From: Methylophaga sp. 42_25_T18
GTDB lineage: Bacteria > Pseudomonadota > Gammaproteobacteria > Nitrosococcales > Methylophagaceae
DNA: 64,000 nt
Reading direction: 5' to 3'
NCBI GenBank assembly: GCA_002163085.1
Contig: MAAJ01000001.1
Location: 310,001-374,000, forward strand
The number at the start of each line of letters is the position of its first letter. Position 1 is the first letter of the stretch. Under the pieces are notes generated by a model. The model was not told where the DNA came from. It did not search any database and saw only the letters and a list, made by a program, of their open reading frames with translations. Of this stretch, positions 53,379 through 63,265 are shown piece after piece. The position numbers and the translations under genes were made by a program.

Positions 53379-54300
53379 GGAGTTCGCCTACTGAGATGGT
53401 ATTAGCATTAATAAAGTCAGAGACGGACATAGCTCGTTTACCTGGAACTTGAATTTGAGTTGCACGCAAGACGCCATCACTGGAGGCAATATCAATGCCT
53501 TCACGACTTACCGCGAGGACTTCACCTATGCTGGCGGCATGCTCGGTATTTATTGCAACTGCAGACCATATCCTGAAAACCTTATCTTGCCAAGTTGTTT
53601 GAGCGACAGGCCATGGGTTGAACGCCTGAATTTGTTTGGCAATGCGTATAGCTGGTTGTTGCCAGTCAATAACCGCTTCCTGTTTTTTCAGTTTGTCAGC
53701 ATAGCAACTTAAAGTGTCATCCTGTTTTTTTGCTTGTTGCTGTAGCAGCTGTATTTCCGGCAGTGTTTCTAACAATGTTTTTGCGCCTAATAATGCCAAA
53801 CGATCATGCAATTCTTGTGCAGTGTCATTGTCATTAATTGGACAAGTTGCTTGAGCTAAAACGGGCCCAGTATCAAGTCCGGCTTCCATTTGCATGATGC
53901 AGACCCCCGTTTCGCTATCGCCGGCTAATATTGCTCGCTGAATTGGGGCCGCACCGCGCCATCGTGGTAGTAAGGATGCGTGAATATTAATGCAGCCTAG
54001 CGCTGGGGTATCAAGCACTGCTTGGGGTAATAAAAGTCCGTAGGCAACCACTATCATTAGATCGGCTTGAAAAGCGGCGAGGATCTGTTGGGCTTCTTCA
54101 GCTTTGAAGTTAAGGGGTTGTTGAACAGGGATGTGATGGTCAGCAGCAAGCTGTTTAACAGGACTGGCGGTTAACTTACGCCCACGACCGGAAGGCCTAT
54201 CCGGTTGGGTGTAAACGGCACAGATTTCATGTTCTGTAGTTAATAAGGCCTCAAGTGTCTGGGCAGCAAAGTCTGGTGTGCCAGCAAAGATAATGCGCAT
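53371..54300 (-). CDS. fmt: Methionyl-tRNA formyltransferase
   Basis: The product has 309 residues. The N-terminal formyltransferase domain has INIHASLLPRWRGAAPIQRAI with the catalytic Asn/His, and the C-terminal OB-like domain starts near residue 205. It formylates initiator tRNA using 10-formyl-THF. It is followed by rsmB and preceded by def, the classic arrangement. Confidence 0.96.
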   Translation of the reverse strand: MRIIFAGTPDFAAQTLEALLTTEHEICAVYTQPDRPSGRGRKLTASPVKQLAADHHIPVQQPLNFKAEEAQQILAAFQADLMIVVAYGLLLPQAVLDTPALGCINIHASLLPRWRGAAPIQRAILAGDSETGVCIMQMEAGLDTGPVLAQATCPINDNDTAQELHDRLALLGAKTLLETLPEIQLLQQQAKKQDDTLSCYADKLKKQEAVIDWQQPAIRIAKQIQAFNPWPVAQTTWQDKVFRIWSAVAINTEHAASIGEVLAVSREGIDIASSDGVLRATQIQVPGKRAMSVSDFINANTISVGELLG

Positions 54301-54307
54301 GGAGATC

Positions 54308-54811
54308 CTAAAGTTTTTGTTTGAGGTGTTTTTCTAAGCGTTTTTTGATGCGTTGGCGTTTTAAGTTGCTCAAATAATCAACAAACAATTTTCCTTCCAA
54401 ATGATCTATTTCATGCTGCACGCAGGTGGCGAGTAATTCATCGGCATCAAACTCAATTTCTTTGCCATCACGGTCTAGGGCTTTTACTCTAACTTTATCG
54501 GCTCGAGTGACCATCTCATAGGCTTCAGGAACCGATAGACAACCTTCTTCGTGTTCGCGTTCACCTTCACTACTAATCACTTCGGGGTTAATTAATACTA
54601 ATGGTTGGCTTTTATCTTCTGAGATATCAATAACAATAAGTCGTTTTTTTACATTAACTTGTATGGCTGCCAGACCAACGCCAGGCGCTTCGTACATCGT
54701 TTCCAACATGTCATCCGCAAGCTGGCGAATTTCATCGGTAACCTCCGTAATCGGCGCTGCCTTATTACGTAAGCGTGGATCAGGAAAACTAAGAATGTTG
54801 AGTAATGCCAT
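54308..54811 (-). CDS. def: Peptide deformylase
   Basis: The product has 167 residues. The three motifs are [18 protein letters not shown] and [12 protein letters not shown] (metal ligands Cys and two His). It removes the N-formyl group from nascent proteins. It is the first gene of the def-fmt-rsmB unit, 7 bases before fmt. Confidence 0.96.
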   Translation of the reverse strand: MALLNILSFPDPRLRNKAAPITEVTDEIRQLADDMLETMYEAPGVGLAAIQVNVKKRLIVIDISEDKSQPLVLINPEVISSEGEREHEEGCLSVPEAYEMVTRADKVRVKALDRDGKEIEFDADELLATCVQHEIDHLEGKLFVDYLSNLKRQRIKKRLEKHLKQKL

Positions 54812-54972
54812 TGGTTAAGCCTAAAGCGATAAATTTATTAATATGACCATATTTTTGATCGTGAGTTTCGACTATTGTAATGCGGTACATCGCAGTTGAG
54901 TAGTTCATTTACATAGAAAATAAAAAAGAATTAAGACGTCACCTTATGAATAGCGCCCTTAATCGCCAGGAA

Positions 54973-55287
54973 TTATTTTAGGCTGGAAAAATAAGCGGCA
55001 ATATTTTCGATATCGGCATCACTTAGGTTCGCTGCTTGCATTTGCATAATTGCCGCCATGCCGCCATTGCGTTGCTTGTCACGGTACGCGGTTAAAGCTG
55101 AAATTAGATATGCTTCATTTTGGCCTGCAAGGTTTGGGTAACTGGGTAGTGTCGCTATGCCATTTACACCATGACAGCTGGCACATAATGACGTTTTCTT
55201 CTTGCCAGCCGCTATATCGCCAGCTTGTGCGAGGTGAAAGCTGTTCAGAAGGAGGGTGGCGAATAACATATAAAAGAGTCGTTTCAT
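54973..55287 (-). CDS. Class I c-type cytochrome
   Basis: The product has 104 residues with a signal peptide ending AQA. The single heme site is CASCHG near residue 35. The axial Met is in [11 protein letters not shown], and the C-terminal helix is [14 protein letters not shown] small periplasmic electron carrier. It is a monocistronic gene in divergent position to the LysM gene. Confidence 0.9.
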   Translation of the reverse strand: MKRLFYMLFATLLLNSFHLAQAGDIAAGKKKTSLCASCHGVNGIATLPSYPNLAGQNEAYLISALTAYRDKQRNGGMAAIMQMQAANLSDADIENIAAYFSSLK

Positions 55288-55509
55288 TGCTGTTCTCCGT
55301 GGTTATATAGTTAGATAAATGATTACTTTAGCTGGCGGTAATACATCGTTTAGCGATAAGATTTAGTCAATAATAATAATTAGTTATATTTTAATTGTTG
55401 CCATATAACTTGATTACTGTTTACGCTTATACCACACTATGTTTAATTGTTGTCTAAAACCAGCTTGGATCAAGACAGCTTACGTTTGTTCATCCATGAG
55501 GATTATTTG

Positions 55510-56586
55510 ATGATACGCCGCCTTTTATTAAGTATGTTGTTGGTATTATTGAGCTTGCCTTTGCTTGCTAATGATGTGGTTTTAAACCCTGATCATCCAC
55601 AACGTTATGAGGTCGTCAAGGGTGACACATTGTGGGATATATCCGGCCGGTTTTTAAAGTTTCCATGGCATTGGCCAGATATCTGGCATGTTAATGCTCA
55701 GATTGAAAACCCTCATCTGATTTATCCTGGCGATATTATTTCTTTGGTCTATCGAGATGGTAAACCCATGTTGGAACTTACTCGTGGGTCAAAGGCATAC
55801 AAAATGTCTCCGGAGGTGCGAGAAATGGTCTTAGAAAAAGCCATTCCAACCATTCCGCTAGATGCAATTCAACCTTTTCTTTCTCGACCTAGAGTGGTGG
55901 GCGAAGAAGTGTTGGATCAAGCCCCGTATATCGTTGCGAGTTCCGGTGAGCGTTTGATCTCTGGTGCAGGTGATAGAGTGTATGCGCGAGGCATAGATGA
56001 AACGCAAGGAGAGCACTATAGTGTTTTCCGCGGAGGTAAGGTTTATTTAGATCCGGAAACCGAAGAAATTCTAGGTTATGAGGCGATATATACCGGTGAT
56101 GCTTTGGTTGAACAAATGGGCGATCCAGCTACAGTGGAGCTGCGATATACCAACCGTGAAGTAAGAATTGGCGATCGTTTACTTGTGGTTGAAGATGAAA
56201 ATTACAATTTGAATTTTCTTCCAAGAGTTTTAGATACAGAGTTAGAGGGTCGAATTATTTCAGTCTTTGATGGTGTATCCCAAGTGGGCCAATATCAAAT
56301 TGTAGTGCTTAACCGTGGTGCACGAGACGACTTAGAAATTGGACATGTTTTATCTGTTTATCAAGCAGGTGATACGGTAAGGGATGCTGTGTTAGCGGGC
56401 TCTTTTGAAGAAGATTATTTTAATACTAAAACGAATAAAGAAGATAAACAGGCTACGGTCACTTTACCGGATGAATATGCTGGGGTGGCAATGGTCTTTA
56501 AGATATTTGAAAAGGTCAGTTATGCGATTGTGATGAAAGCAACGCGCGCTATTCATATAAATGACAAAGTGACCTCTGCTGAATAA
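55510..56586 (+). CDS. LysM peptidoglycan-binding protein
   Basis: The product has 358 residues from the ATG at 55510 (GAGG site 8 bases upstream), so that the signal peptide LLLSMLLVLLSLPLLA starts properly. A LysM domain (YEVVKGDTLWDISGRFLKFPWHWPDIW) at about residues 32-80 binds peptidoglycan. The rest is a conserved beta-rich region found in the LysM protein encoded upstream of dprA in many gammaproteobacteria. Function beyond cell wall binding is unknown. Confidence 0.88.
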   Translation: MIRRLLLSMLLVLLSLPLLANDVVLNPDHPQRYEVVKGDTLWDISGRFLKFPWHWPDIWHVNAQIENPHLIYPGDIISLVYRDGKPMLELTRGSKAYKMSPEVREMVLEKAIPTIPLDAIQPFLSRPRVVGEEVLDQAPYIVASSGERLISGAGDRVYARGIDETQGEHYSVFRGGKVYLDPETEEILGYEAIYTGDALVEQMGDPATVELRYTNREVRIGDRLLVVEDENYNLNFLPRVLDTELEGRIISVFDGVSQVGQYQIVVLNRGARDDLEIGHVLSVYQAGDTVRDAVLAGSFEEDYFNTKTNKEDKQATVTLPDEYAGVAMVFKIFEKVSYAIVMKATRAIHINDKVTSAE

Positions 56587-56643
56587 AGGGATTTTATTCT
56601 GAATAGATTTTCCAGCGGGCAACAACGCTCTCTCGCTTGTTGG

Positions 56644-57717
56644 TTGGCTTTGCATCGAACCGCTGGTGTTGGGCCGGTGACTTTTGCTCGATTGTTGACC
56701 CAGTTTTCTGAGCCTGAAGCGTTATTTTTAGAGCCCAAAAGAGTGAAAGATGTTTCTATTCAGGTTCAGCACGCTTTATTGGATCCAGACTGGAATCGGG
56801 TTGAGCAAGACTTAGCTTGGCTGGATGAGCCCAATAGACATGTTGTCACTCTTCATGATTCTCGTTACCCGGAGTTGTTAAAGCAAATTTCTGACCCTCC
56901 CAGTCTTTTATTTGTACAAGGAGATGTGAATTTACTATCTCAGTGGCAGATAGCGTTGGTTGGCAGTCGAAACCCTTCAGTATCGGGTGAGGCTACCTCC
57001 TATGAATTTGCTCGTTATTTGGCACAAGGAGGCATTACGATCAGTAGCGGTTTAGCCATTGGTATTGATGCAGCCGCACATAAAGGTGCTTTAGCTGCTG
57101 GCGGAAAAACTATTGCGGTAGTAGGAACAGGCTTAGATAGGGTTTACCCGGCAAAACACCGAGCATTGGCGCATGACATTGCTGATAGCGGTGCAATCGT
57201 TTCAGAATTTGCACTGGGCACGGCGCCTCGAGCTGAGAACTTTCCTCGGCGAAACCGAATCATTAGTGGCTTGTCTTTAGGTACGTTAGTGATAGAAGCT
57301 GCAATCCGTAGTGGCTCATTGATTACCGCTAGGATGGCGATGGAGCAGGGGCGAGAGGTATTTGCTATCCCGGGATCTATCCATAACCCTCTGGCGCGTG
57401 GTTGCCATAAATTGATTCGTGACGGAGCAAAGTTAGTTGAGACAGCCAATGATATTTTGGAAGAGCTGGGTGCGCTAGCGGGTGTTCAACAACCAGTAGT
57501 CGAAAATTCTGCTCAGCATGATGTCGAGCCTCAGGAATTAGATAAAGATTATCAGTTGTTACTTGAAAATTTAGGATATGACCCCATACAGATTGATGTT
57601 TTGATTGATCGCTGTGGATTGACGGCCGATGTGGTTTCATCCATGCTGTTATTACTAGAGTTACAAGGTCAGGTTGAATCATTGCCCGGCGGACGTTATG
57701 TCCGAATTGGATCTTGA
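56644..57717 (+). CDS. dprA: DNA processing protein DprA
   Basis: The product has 357 residues from TTG. The Rossmann-like core has the GSRNPSVSGE motif, SGLAIGIDAAAHKGAL, GTGLDRVYPAKH and ENFPRRNRIISGLS. A C-terminal winged helix starts near residue 290. DprA loads RecA on incoming single-stranded DNA in transformation. The start is odd: homologs have about 15 residues before the ALHRTAGVGP stretch, and the open frame continues up to 56587 without ATG/GTG. A CTG at 56599 with AAGGG 8 bases upstream is the better-placed start. Confidence 0.9.
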   Translation: MALHRTAGVGPVTFARLLTQFSEPEALFLEPKRVKDVSIQVQHALLDPDWNRVEQDLAWLDEPNRHVVTLHDSRYPELLKQISDPPSLLFVQGDVNLLSQWQIALVGSRNPSVSGEATSYEFARYLAQGGITISSGLAIGIDAAAHKGALAAGGKTIAVVGTGLDRVYPAKHRALAHDIADSGAIVSEFALGTAPRAENFPRRNRIISGLSLGTLVIEAAIRSGSLITARMAMEQGREVFAIPGSIHNPLARGCHKLIRDGAKLVETANDILEELGALAGVQQPVVENSAQHDVEPQELDKDYQLLLENLGYDPIQIDVLIDRCGLTADVVSSMLLLLELQGQVESLPGGRYVRIGS

Positions 57718-57741
57718 TTAAGACTAACTGGAAGGAAATTG

Positions 57742-58218
57742 ATGAAAGAAAATGTTTTAGATGTGTTGTTGTATTTGTTTGAAAATTATATCGACACGGA
57801 TGATGCAAAGAAGCCTGACAAAGATGCGCTTGAATTAGAATTGGAAAAAGTTGGCTTTTTACAGCTTGAAATTAATAAAGCGTTTGACTGGCTTGAAAGT
57901 ATGACGGTGGTTGCTGAAGATTCAGCAACAAGCAGCAGTAGTCACACAGCCATACGCCTTTTTAGTGATGTGGAACTGGAACGTCTGGATGTGCACTGCC
58001 GTGGTTATCTATTGTTTTTAGAGCAGGTTGGTGTATTAGATGCTGAAACGCGAGAAGTCGTAGTGGAGCGTGTTCTGGCCTTGGATGAAGACGAGATAGA
58101 TTTAGATCAAATGAAGTGGGTTGTGCTGATGGTATTGTTCTATCAGCCTGGGCGTGAAGTGGCATATGCTTGGATGGAAGATCTGGTCTTTGAAGATATG
58201 GAAGCGGTTATACATTAA
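57742..58218 (+). CDS. smg: Smg (DUF494) family protein
   Basis: The product has 158 residues from the ATG at 57742, with GGAAGGA upstream. The DUF494 pattern is ENVLDVLLYLFENYID and ERLDVHCRGYLLFLEQVGVLDAETREVVVERVLAL, with PGREVAYAWMEDLV. The gene sits between dprA and topA as in many gammaproteobacteria. The function is unknown. Confidence 0.93.
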   Translation: MKENVLDVLLYLFENYIDTDDAKKPDKDALELELEKVGFLQLEINKAFDWLESMTVVAEDSATSSSSHTAIRLFSDVELERLDVHCRGYLLFLEQVGVLDAETREVVVERVLALDEDEIDLDQMKWVVLMVLFYQPGREVAYAWMEDLVFEDMEAVIH

Positions 58219-58294
58219 CCTATAGTATTACTATTCGTATGCCTGTATTAACAGGGCATTGTTGTTCAATAACACTTTATTTATTGCGAAAGAA

Positions 58295-60580
58295 ATGGGA
58301 AAAAAATTAGTTATTGTAGAGTCGCCCGCTAAGGCGAAAACAATCAAAAAATATCTTGGTAAAGATGTTGAGGTTTTAGCCTCTTACGGCCATGTGCGTG
58401 ATTTATTGCCAAAAGAAGGTGCTGTTGATACGGCTAACGACTTCGCAATGAAATATCAGATCATTGACCGTAACAGTAAACATGTTGATGCGATTGCTAA
58501 GGCGATGAAAAAAGCCGATGTATTATATCTCGCAACAGATCCGGATAGGGAAGGAGAAGCGATTTCATGGCATTTATTTGAGCTGCTTAAAAAGCGTGGT
58601 GTGCTCAAAAATAAAGAGACCCATCGCGTGGTCTTTCATGAAATTACTAAACAGGCAGTGAATGATGCTGTCAGTAACCCTCGTGAACTATCAATGGACA
58701 TGGTCAACGCCCAGCAAGCACGACGTGCTTTGGATTACTTAGTTGGTTTTACACTATCACCACTTTTATGGAAAAAGATACGCCGAGGCTTGTCTGCTGG
58801 TCGAGTGCAAAGTCCTGCTTTGAGGATGATCGTAGAACGGGAACTGGAAATTGAGGCATTTAAACCTAAAGAATATTGGACAATTGAGGCTGACGCTGCA
58901 ATTGAAACCAAAACCTTTGAAGGTAAACTGACTCACTATAAAGGTGAAAAATTATCACAGTTTACGATTGATAATGCGGAGCAATCTGCGGAGGTGGTGG
59001 CTACGTTATCATCCGCTGCTGAAGGCAAGTTATTAGTTACTAAGGTTAATAAAAAACAACGCAAGCGAAATCCGGCAGCACCCTTTACAACATCTACCTT
59101 ACAACAAGAAGCTTCACGTAAATTGGGTTATGGCGCGCAGCGCACCATGAGTGTTGCCCAACAGTTATATGAAGGTACCGATACCGGTGAAGGCGCAGTG
59201 GGCCTGATCACCTATATGCGTACAGACTCAGTTACCCTAGCGGCAGAAGCTGTGGATGAGTTGCGCGGTTTTATCGCTGATAAATATGGTGCGGCTTCGG
59301 TGCCAAGCAAGCCACAGGTATATAAAACAAAGTCTAAAAATGCACAGGAAGCGCATGAAGCGGTTCGACCAACGTCTATTTTGCGTACGCCAGATAGCTT
59401 GAAGAGTTATCTGTCTGCCGATCAGTTAAAACTTTATACTTTGATTTGGCAGCGTACGCTGGCGAGTCAGATGATCCATGCCACCTTGAATACAGTGGCT
59501 GTTGACTTAGGTTGTGGTACTGCCAATACGTTTAGGGCCAATGGTTCTACCGTCGTTAACCCTGGCTTTATGAGCGTTTATCTTGAAGGCAAGGATGATA
59601 ATGGCAAAGCAGATAAAGATGAACGTTTGCTGCCGCCAATGGAAGTTGGGGATATTGTTGATTTAAAAGCCATACGACCAGAGCAACATTTTACTGAGCC
59701 GCCACCGCGATATAGTGAAGCGAGTCTTGTGCGAAGCTTGGAAGAGCACGACATCGGTCGCCCCTCTACGTATGCCAGCATCATTTCGACGTTATTGCAG
59801 CGTGAGTATGTCGAGCTAGAGAAAAAACGTTTCCATCCGACCGATGTTGGCCGCGTGGTGGGTAAGTTCTTGGTAGAACATTTTACTCAATATGTCGATT
59901 ATGGTTTTACCGCCGCATTAGAAGATGATCTTGATGCTATTGCCCGCGGTGAAGCCGAATGGGTGCCTTTGCTGCGTAAGTTTTGGGGGCCATTTAAAGA
60001 GCAAGTTGAAACTAAAGATAAAGAAGTACAGCGTAGCGATGTCACCCAAGAATTATTGGATGAAGACTGTCCTAAGTGCGGTAAAAAGTTGTCTAGTCGC
60101 TTAGGACGAAGTGGACGGTTTATTGGCTGTACGGCTTATCCAGAATGTGATTACACACGTAATATCGATGGTGATGAAGCGGAAAGCACTGAACCAGAAG
60201 TAGTGGAAGGTCGTCAGTGCCCTAAATGTGAGTCAGATTTATGGGTGCGAACGGGTCGTTACGGTAAATTTATTGGTTGCAGCAGTTATCCAAAATGTAA
60301 ACACATTGAGTCATTGGAGCAGCCGACCAATACCGGGGTAACTTGCCCGCAGTGTAATAAGGGTGAAATCCTGACGAGAAAATCCCGCCGAGGTAAGATT
60401 TTCTATTCTTGTTCTGGTTATCCAGACTGTGATTATGCGTTATGGAATGAACCTTTAACAGAGGCATGTCCTGATTGCCAATGGCCGATTCTGACCGTTA
60501 AAACAACCAAAAGCCGTGGTACAGAAAAAGTCTGCCCACAAAAAGAATGCGGCTTTACTGAGAAGGTTGAATCAACTTAG
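58295..60580 (+). CDS. topA: DNA topoisomerase I
   Basis: The product has 761 residues from the ATG at 58295, chosen because the TOPRIM domain begins MGKKLVIVESPAKAKTIKKYL. The acidic TOPRIM motif is DPDREGEA; the active Tyr is in GLITYMRTDS. C-terminal zinc modules are CPKCGKKL...CTAYPEC, CPKCESDL...CSSYPKC, CPQCNKGE...CSGYPDC and CPDCQWPI...CPQKEC. It relaxes negative supercoils. The stop overlaps the stop of the convergent lipoprotein gene. Confidence 0.96.
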   Translation: MGKKLVIVESPAKAKTIKKYLGKDVEVLASYGHVRDLLPKEGAVDTANDFAMKYQIIDRNSKHVDAIAKAMKKADVLYLATDPDREGEAISWHLFELLKKRGVLKNKETHRVVFHEITKQAVNDAVSNPRELSMDMVNAQQARRALDYLVGFTLSPLLWKKIRRGLSAGRVQSPALRMIVERELEIEAFKPKEYWTIEADAAIETKTFEGKLTHYKGEKLSQFTIDNAEQSAEVVATLSSAAEGKLLVTKVNKKQRKRNPAAPFTTSTLQQEASRKLGYGAQRTMSVAQQLYEGTDTGEGAVGLITYMRTDSVTLAAEAVDELRGFIADKYGAASVPSKPQVYKTKSKNAQEAHEAVRPTSILRTPDSLKSYLSADQLKLYTLIWQRTLASQMIHATLNTVAVDLGCGTANTFRANGSTVVNPGFMSVYLEGKDDNGKADKDERLLPPMEVGDIVDLKAIRPEQHFTEPPPRYSEASLVRSLEEHDIGRPSTYASIISTLLQREYVELEKKRFHPTDVGRVVGKFLVEHFTQYVDYGFTAALEDDLDAIARGEAEWVPLLRKFWGPFKEQVETKDKEVQRSDVTQELLDEDCPKCGKKLSSRLGRSGRFIGCTAYPECDYTRNIDGDEAESTEPEVVEGRQCPKCESDLWVRTGRYGKFIGCSSYPKCKHIESLEQPTNTGVTCPQCNKGEILTRKSRRGKIFYSCSGYPDCDYALWNEPLTEACPDCQWPILTVKTTKSRGTEKVCPQKECGFTEKVEST

Positions 60581-61218
60581 TTTGAAATAATATTTAGTGG
60601 GGCGGATGGCTTACTGAGGTTACCGCCCTTTCTAAATTGTTTGAACTTGGCGTCTAGTCCAGCTGACATTATCACTGCGTTGACGACGGCTTCTTGATCT
60701 TTCAACGCGGCGACGGTTTCATCGAGTAATTTTCTATCTTTTTCTAATAAACTGCGTTTTAAATCAATGCCGTAATAAATGAGATTATCAAATTTATCAA
60801 ATAGTGGTTTAACCTTTGATGTCTCTAAAAAAGCTCGGTTTTTTTCTATAGTGGTAAGGTAATAGTCCTTTTTTTCTATATATTTTGGCGTCCAATAGTA
60901 GTTTCTGTATTGAGCGAAACCATAAGGATCATTTGCTTTTTTATATTTTTTGAACTCGGTTAAAAGTGTATCAACAGTATTTAGATAGGTATTGGCAAAC
61001 GTGATGGTAAATTCATCAATATTGTCAGCATTTAGTTCAAGAATTTCAGTTACTGGGGCGGTTTCATTTTCAGTGCTATTATCGCTGCAGCCGACAAGAA
61101 ACAGGCTTAGGCATAAGCAGAGTAATAAAAAGTTAAGCTTGAAGACATACGGTGTGTGCTGACTAAAATTAAAGTTATAGCGACTATTTATTTTGTTCTC
61201 AGTTGTGCTTAAATTCAT
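60577..61218 (-). CDS. Lipoprotein of unknown function
   Basis: The product has 213 residues. The hydrophobic segment LLLCLCLSLFLVGC ends in a lipobox Cys near residue 44. The start at 61218 leaves a long N-terminal extension, so an internal start might be used. The mature part is mostly helical and charged (DTLLTEFKKYKKANDP, EKDRKLLDETVAALKDQEAV), resembling DUF3829-type lipoproteins, but I cannot assign it with confidence. Convergent with topA. Confidence 0.6.
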   Translation of the reverse strand: MNLSTTENKINSRYNFNFSQHTPYVFKLNFLLLCLCLSLFLVGCSDNSTENETAPVTEILELNADNIDEFTITFANTYLNTVDTLLTEFKKYKKANDPYGFAQYRNYYWTPKYIEKKDYYLTTIEKNRAFLETSKVKPLFDKFDNLIYYGIDLKRSLLEKDRKLLDETVAALKDQEAVVNAVIMSAGLDAKFKQFRKGGNLSKPSAPLNIISN

Positions 61219-61389
61219 AATTGTGCCGACCTCGAAACCTTGACCAAGACTATCTAGAGTCTTCTAATCTACCTTGAATTGGGAAAAAGTTCTAGGTATT
61301 AGGCTTTAGGTTTTGTCGACAACTATATTTAACAGTATAGAGCCAAAATTTTAGCTACTAGTCTTACATAGATATTAGGTAGTAGGTTG

Positions 61390-62532
61390 CTAGTCAGCTT
61401 TTAAGTCATCAAACGATTGATGAGCGATGTTAGTCGCTTGCTCTACCGTAGCGGCCAAGACGTTGAAGTGGCCCATTTTTCGACCAATACGCGCTTCTTT
61501 TTTACCATACAAATGCAATTTATTCTCTGGCCGAGTTAATAAGCTATCCCAATGAGGTTTACTCTTACCCCAAACGTCACCAAGAATATTAATCATGACA
61601 ACGGGTGAGACCAGTTCGCAGTTGCCCGACGGCAATCCACACAACATTCTGACTTGCTGTTCAAATTGAGATGTTTCACAGGCATCTACCGTGAAATGGC
61701 CAGAATTATGCGGCCGTGGTGCAATTTCATTAACCAGAATGTCGCCTTCTTTAGATAAAAAGAACTCTACCGCCATCACACCTACATACGCTAGACCATC
61801 AGCAATCTTATCGGCCATTTGAATTGCAGTTTCGACTTGCGCTTCGGGAAGGCGGCTAGGCACGGTAGTGGAGTGCAATATGCCATTCACATGTACATTT
61901 TCTGCTACGGGGAAGTTACTAATCTCTCCAGACTGACTGCGAGCAAGCACAGTAGATACTTCACGTTCAAGATTAATGCGCTGTTCAAGTACGCATTCGA
62001 CTTGGCCTAAAGATTCAAATGCTTTACGTACGTCATCCGCAGTGTGACATACAACTTGGCCTTTCCCGTCGTAACCAAAAGTCGCAACCTTTAAAATTGC
62101 TGGAAACTGAATAGTCGTTTTCGCGGTGTCGATATCTGCTGTTTTACGAATCGCAATAAAAGGCGCAACGGGAATACCTAATGAAGCGATAAATTGCTTT
62201 TCATTGATACGGTTCTGGGTGGCCGCTAATGCTTTCGATGATGGGTGAACAACGGTTTGTTGTTCTAGAAAAGCCAATGTGGTCGCAGGAATGTTTTCAA
62301 ATTCTGTGGTAATGGCATCGCAGAGTTCGGCCAATTGACGCAGTGCGGATTCATCAGTGTATTTTGCACAAATATGTTGGTCGGCAATGATGCCTGCTGG
62401 ACTATGAATGTCAGGATCTAAGACCACCACGTTATAACCCAGTGTTTGAGCAGCAGTAGTGAACATACGGCCTAATTGACCGCCGCCAAGCATGCCGAGA
62501 GTAGCGCCAGGTAAAATCATTGTATTTGTCAT
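61390..62532 (-). CDS. purK: 5-(carboxyamino)imidazole ribonucleotide synthase
   Basis: The product has 380 residues. The N-terminal preATP-grasp is GATLGMLGGGQLGRMFTTAAQTLG. The ATP-grasp core follows (FPAILKVATFGYDGKGQ, VLEQRINLEREVSTVLARS, VNEIAPRPHNSGHFTVDAC). It carboxylates AIR with bicarbonate and ATP in purine synthesis. It lies 4 bases downstream of purE. Confidence 0.95.
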   Translation of the reverse strand: MTNTMILPGATLGMLGGGQLGRMFTTAAQTLGYNVVVLDPDIHSPAGIIADQHICAKYTDESALRQLAELCDAITTEFENIPATTLAFLEQQTVVHPSSKALAATQNRINEKQFIASLGIPVAPFIAIRKTADIDTAKTTIQFPAILKVATFGYDGKGQVVCHTADDVRKAFESLGQVECVLEQRINLEREVSTVLARSQSGEISNFPVAENVHVNGILHSTTVPSRLPEAQVETAIQMADKIADGLAYVGVMAVEFFLSKEGDILVNEIAPRPHNSGHFTVDACETSQFEQQVRMLCGLPSGNCELVSPVVMINILGDVWGKSKPHWDSLLTRPENKLHLYGKKEARIGRKMGHFNVLAATVEQATNIAHQSFDDLKAD

Positions 62533-62536
62533 GTCT

Positions 62537-63028
62537 TTATTGTGGAGGAAGCGTCATGTCCAACACCGCCTGGTGCTGGTCTTTTCTAAATTGTTCTAGT
62601 TTTCCTGCCAGTGCCGAATCCGTAGTAGCAAGTTGGGCAATCGCAAATAATGCAGCGTTAGCAGCGCCAGCTTCACCAATGGCAAACGTGGCGACAGGAA
62701 TGCCTTTCGGCATTTGCACGATGGATAATAAGGAGTCTTGGCCTTTAAGGTAGCGAGACGGTACCGGAACGCCTAATATGGGGAGCGTCGTGTGCGCGGC
62801 CAACATGCCTGGCAGGTGAGCTGCACCGCCCGCACCTGCAATAATACAGGCTAAGCCTTTGTCTTTGGCTGTTACCGCATAGTCGGTCAATAAATCGGGG
62901 GTACGATGAGCTGAAACAACTTTGGCCTCAAATGCGACACCAAAAGCTTCGAGCTGTTCGACCGCTTTTTGCATTACGGGCCAGTCACTATTACTGCCCA
63001 TAACAACACCTACAACAGGCTTATCCAT
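62537..63028 (-). CDS. purE: N5-carboxyaminoimidazole ribonucleotide mutase
   Basis: The product has 163 residues from the ATG at 63028, chosen because the class I family begins just before [15 protein letters not shown]; an upstream ATG at 63067 would add 13 residues. The SAHRTPD and [16 protein letters not shown] motifs contain the active site. It converts N5-CAIR to CAIR. purE-purK form one transcription unit, divergent from gltB. Confidence 0.94.
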   Translation of the reverse strand: MDKPVVGVVMGSNSDWPVMQKAVEQLEAFGVAFEAKVVSAHRTPDLLTDYAVTAKDKGLACIIAGAGGAAHLPGMLAAHTTLPILGVPVPSRYLKGQDSLLSIVQMPKGIPVATFAIGEAGAANAALFAIAQLATTDSALAGKLEQFRKDQHQAVLDMTLPPQ

Positions 63029-63135
63029 ATTATTGATCCGTTCTGTTTCATCAAAATAACGTGCCATTTTAGCTATTTTATTGAAAATATGGAAATTTGT
63101 AGGGGAATTATGTGGCGCTAAGAGTATGCTTATTA

Positions 63136-63164
63136 TTGAATGGCATTGGATCAGCAGTTATACT
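63136..63164 (+). promoter_or_regulatory. Sigma-70-type promoter of gltB
   Basis: The -35 TTGAAT (63136-63141) and -10 TATACT (63159-63164) are separated by 17 bases, about 100 bases upstream of the gltB start. Confidence 0.65.
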
Positions 63165-63201
63165 GTTCGGTCCATTTTGCCGTCTTTTTGATATAAAGAT
63201 A

Positions 63202-63240
63202 GTGCTCCTCATAGTGAACGGTTCGCGAGGAGACCGGCAC
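63202..63240 (+). promoter_or_regulatory. Leader hairpin upstream of gltB
   Basis: CTCCTC (63205-63210) pairs with GAGGAG (63227-63232), and the flanking GTG (63202-63204) can pair with CAC (63238-63240) across a small bulge. No T tract follows, so it is not a plain terminator. It ends 25 bases before the gltB start codon. Confidence 0.4.
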
Positions 63241-63265
63241 TAACAGTAATATGAAGGTATGTGAC

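Noticed and set aside
63251..63265. ATG at 63251 as the gltB start
   Set aside because: It is in frame but has no ribosome site, while GAAGG fits the GTG at 63266.
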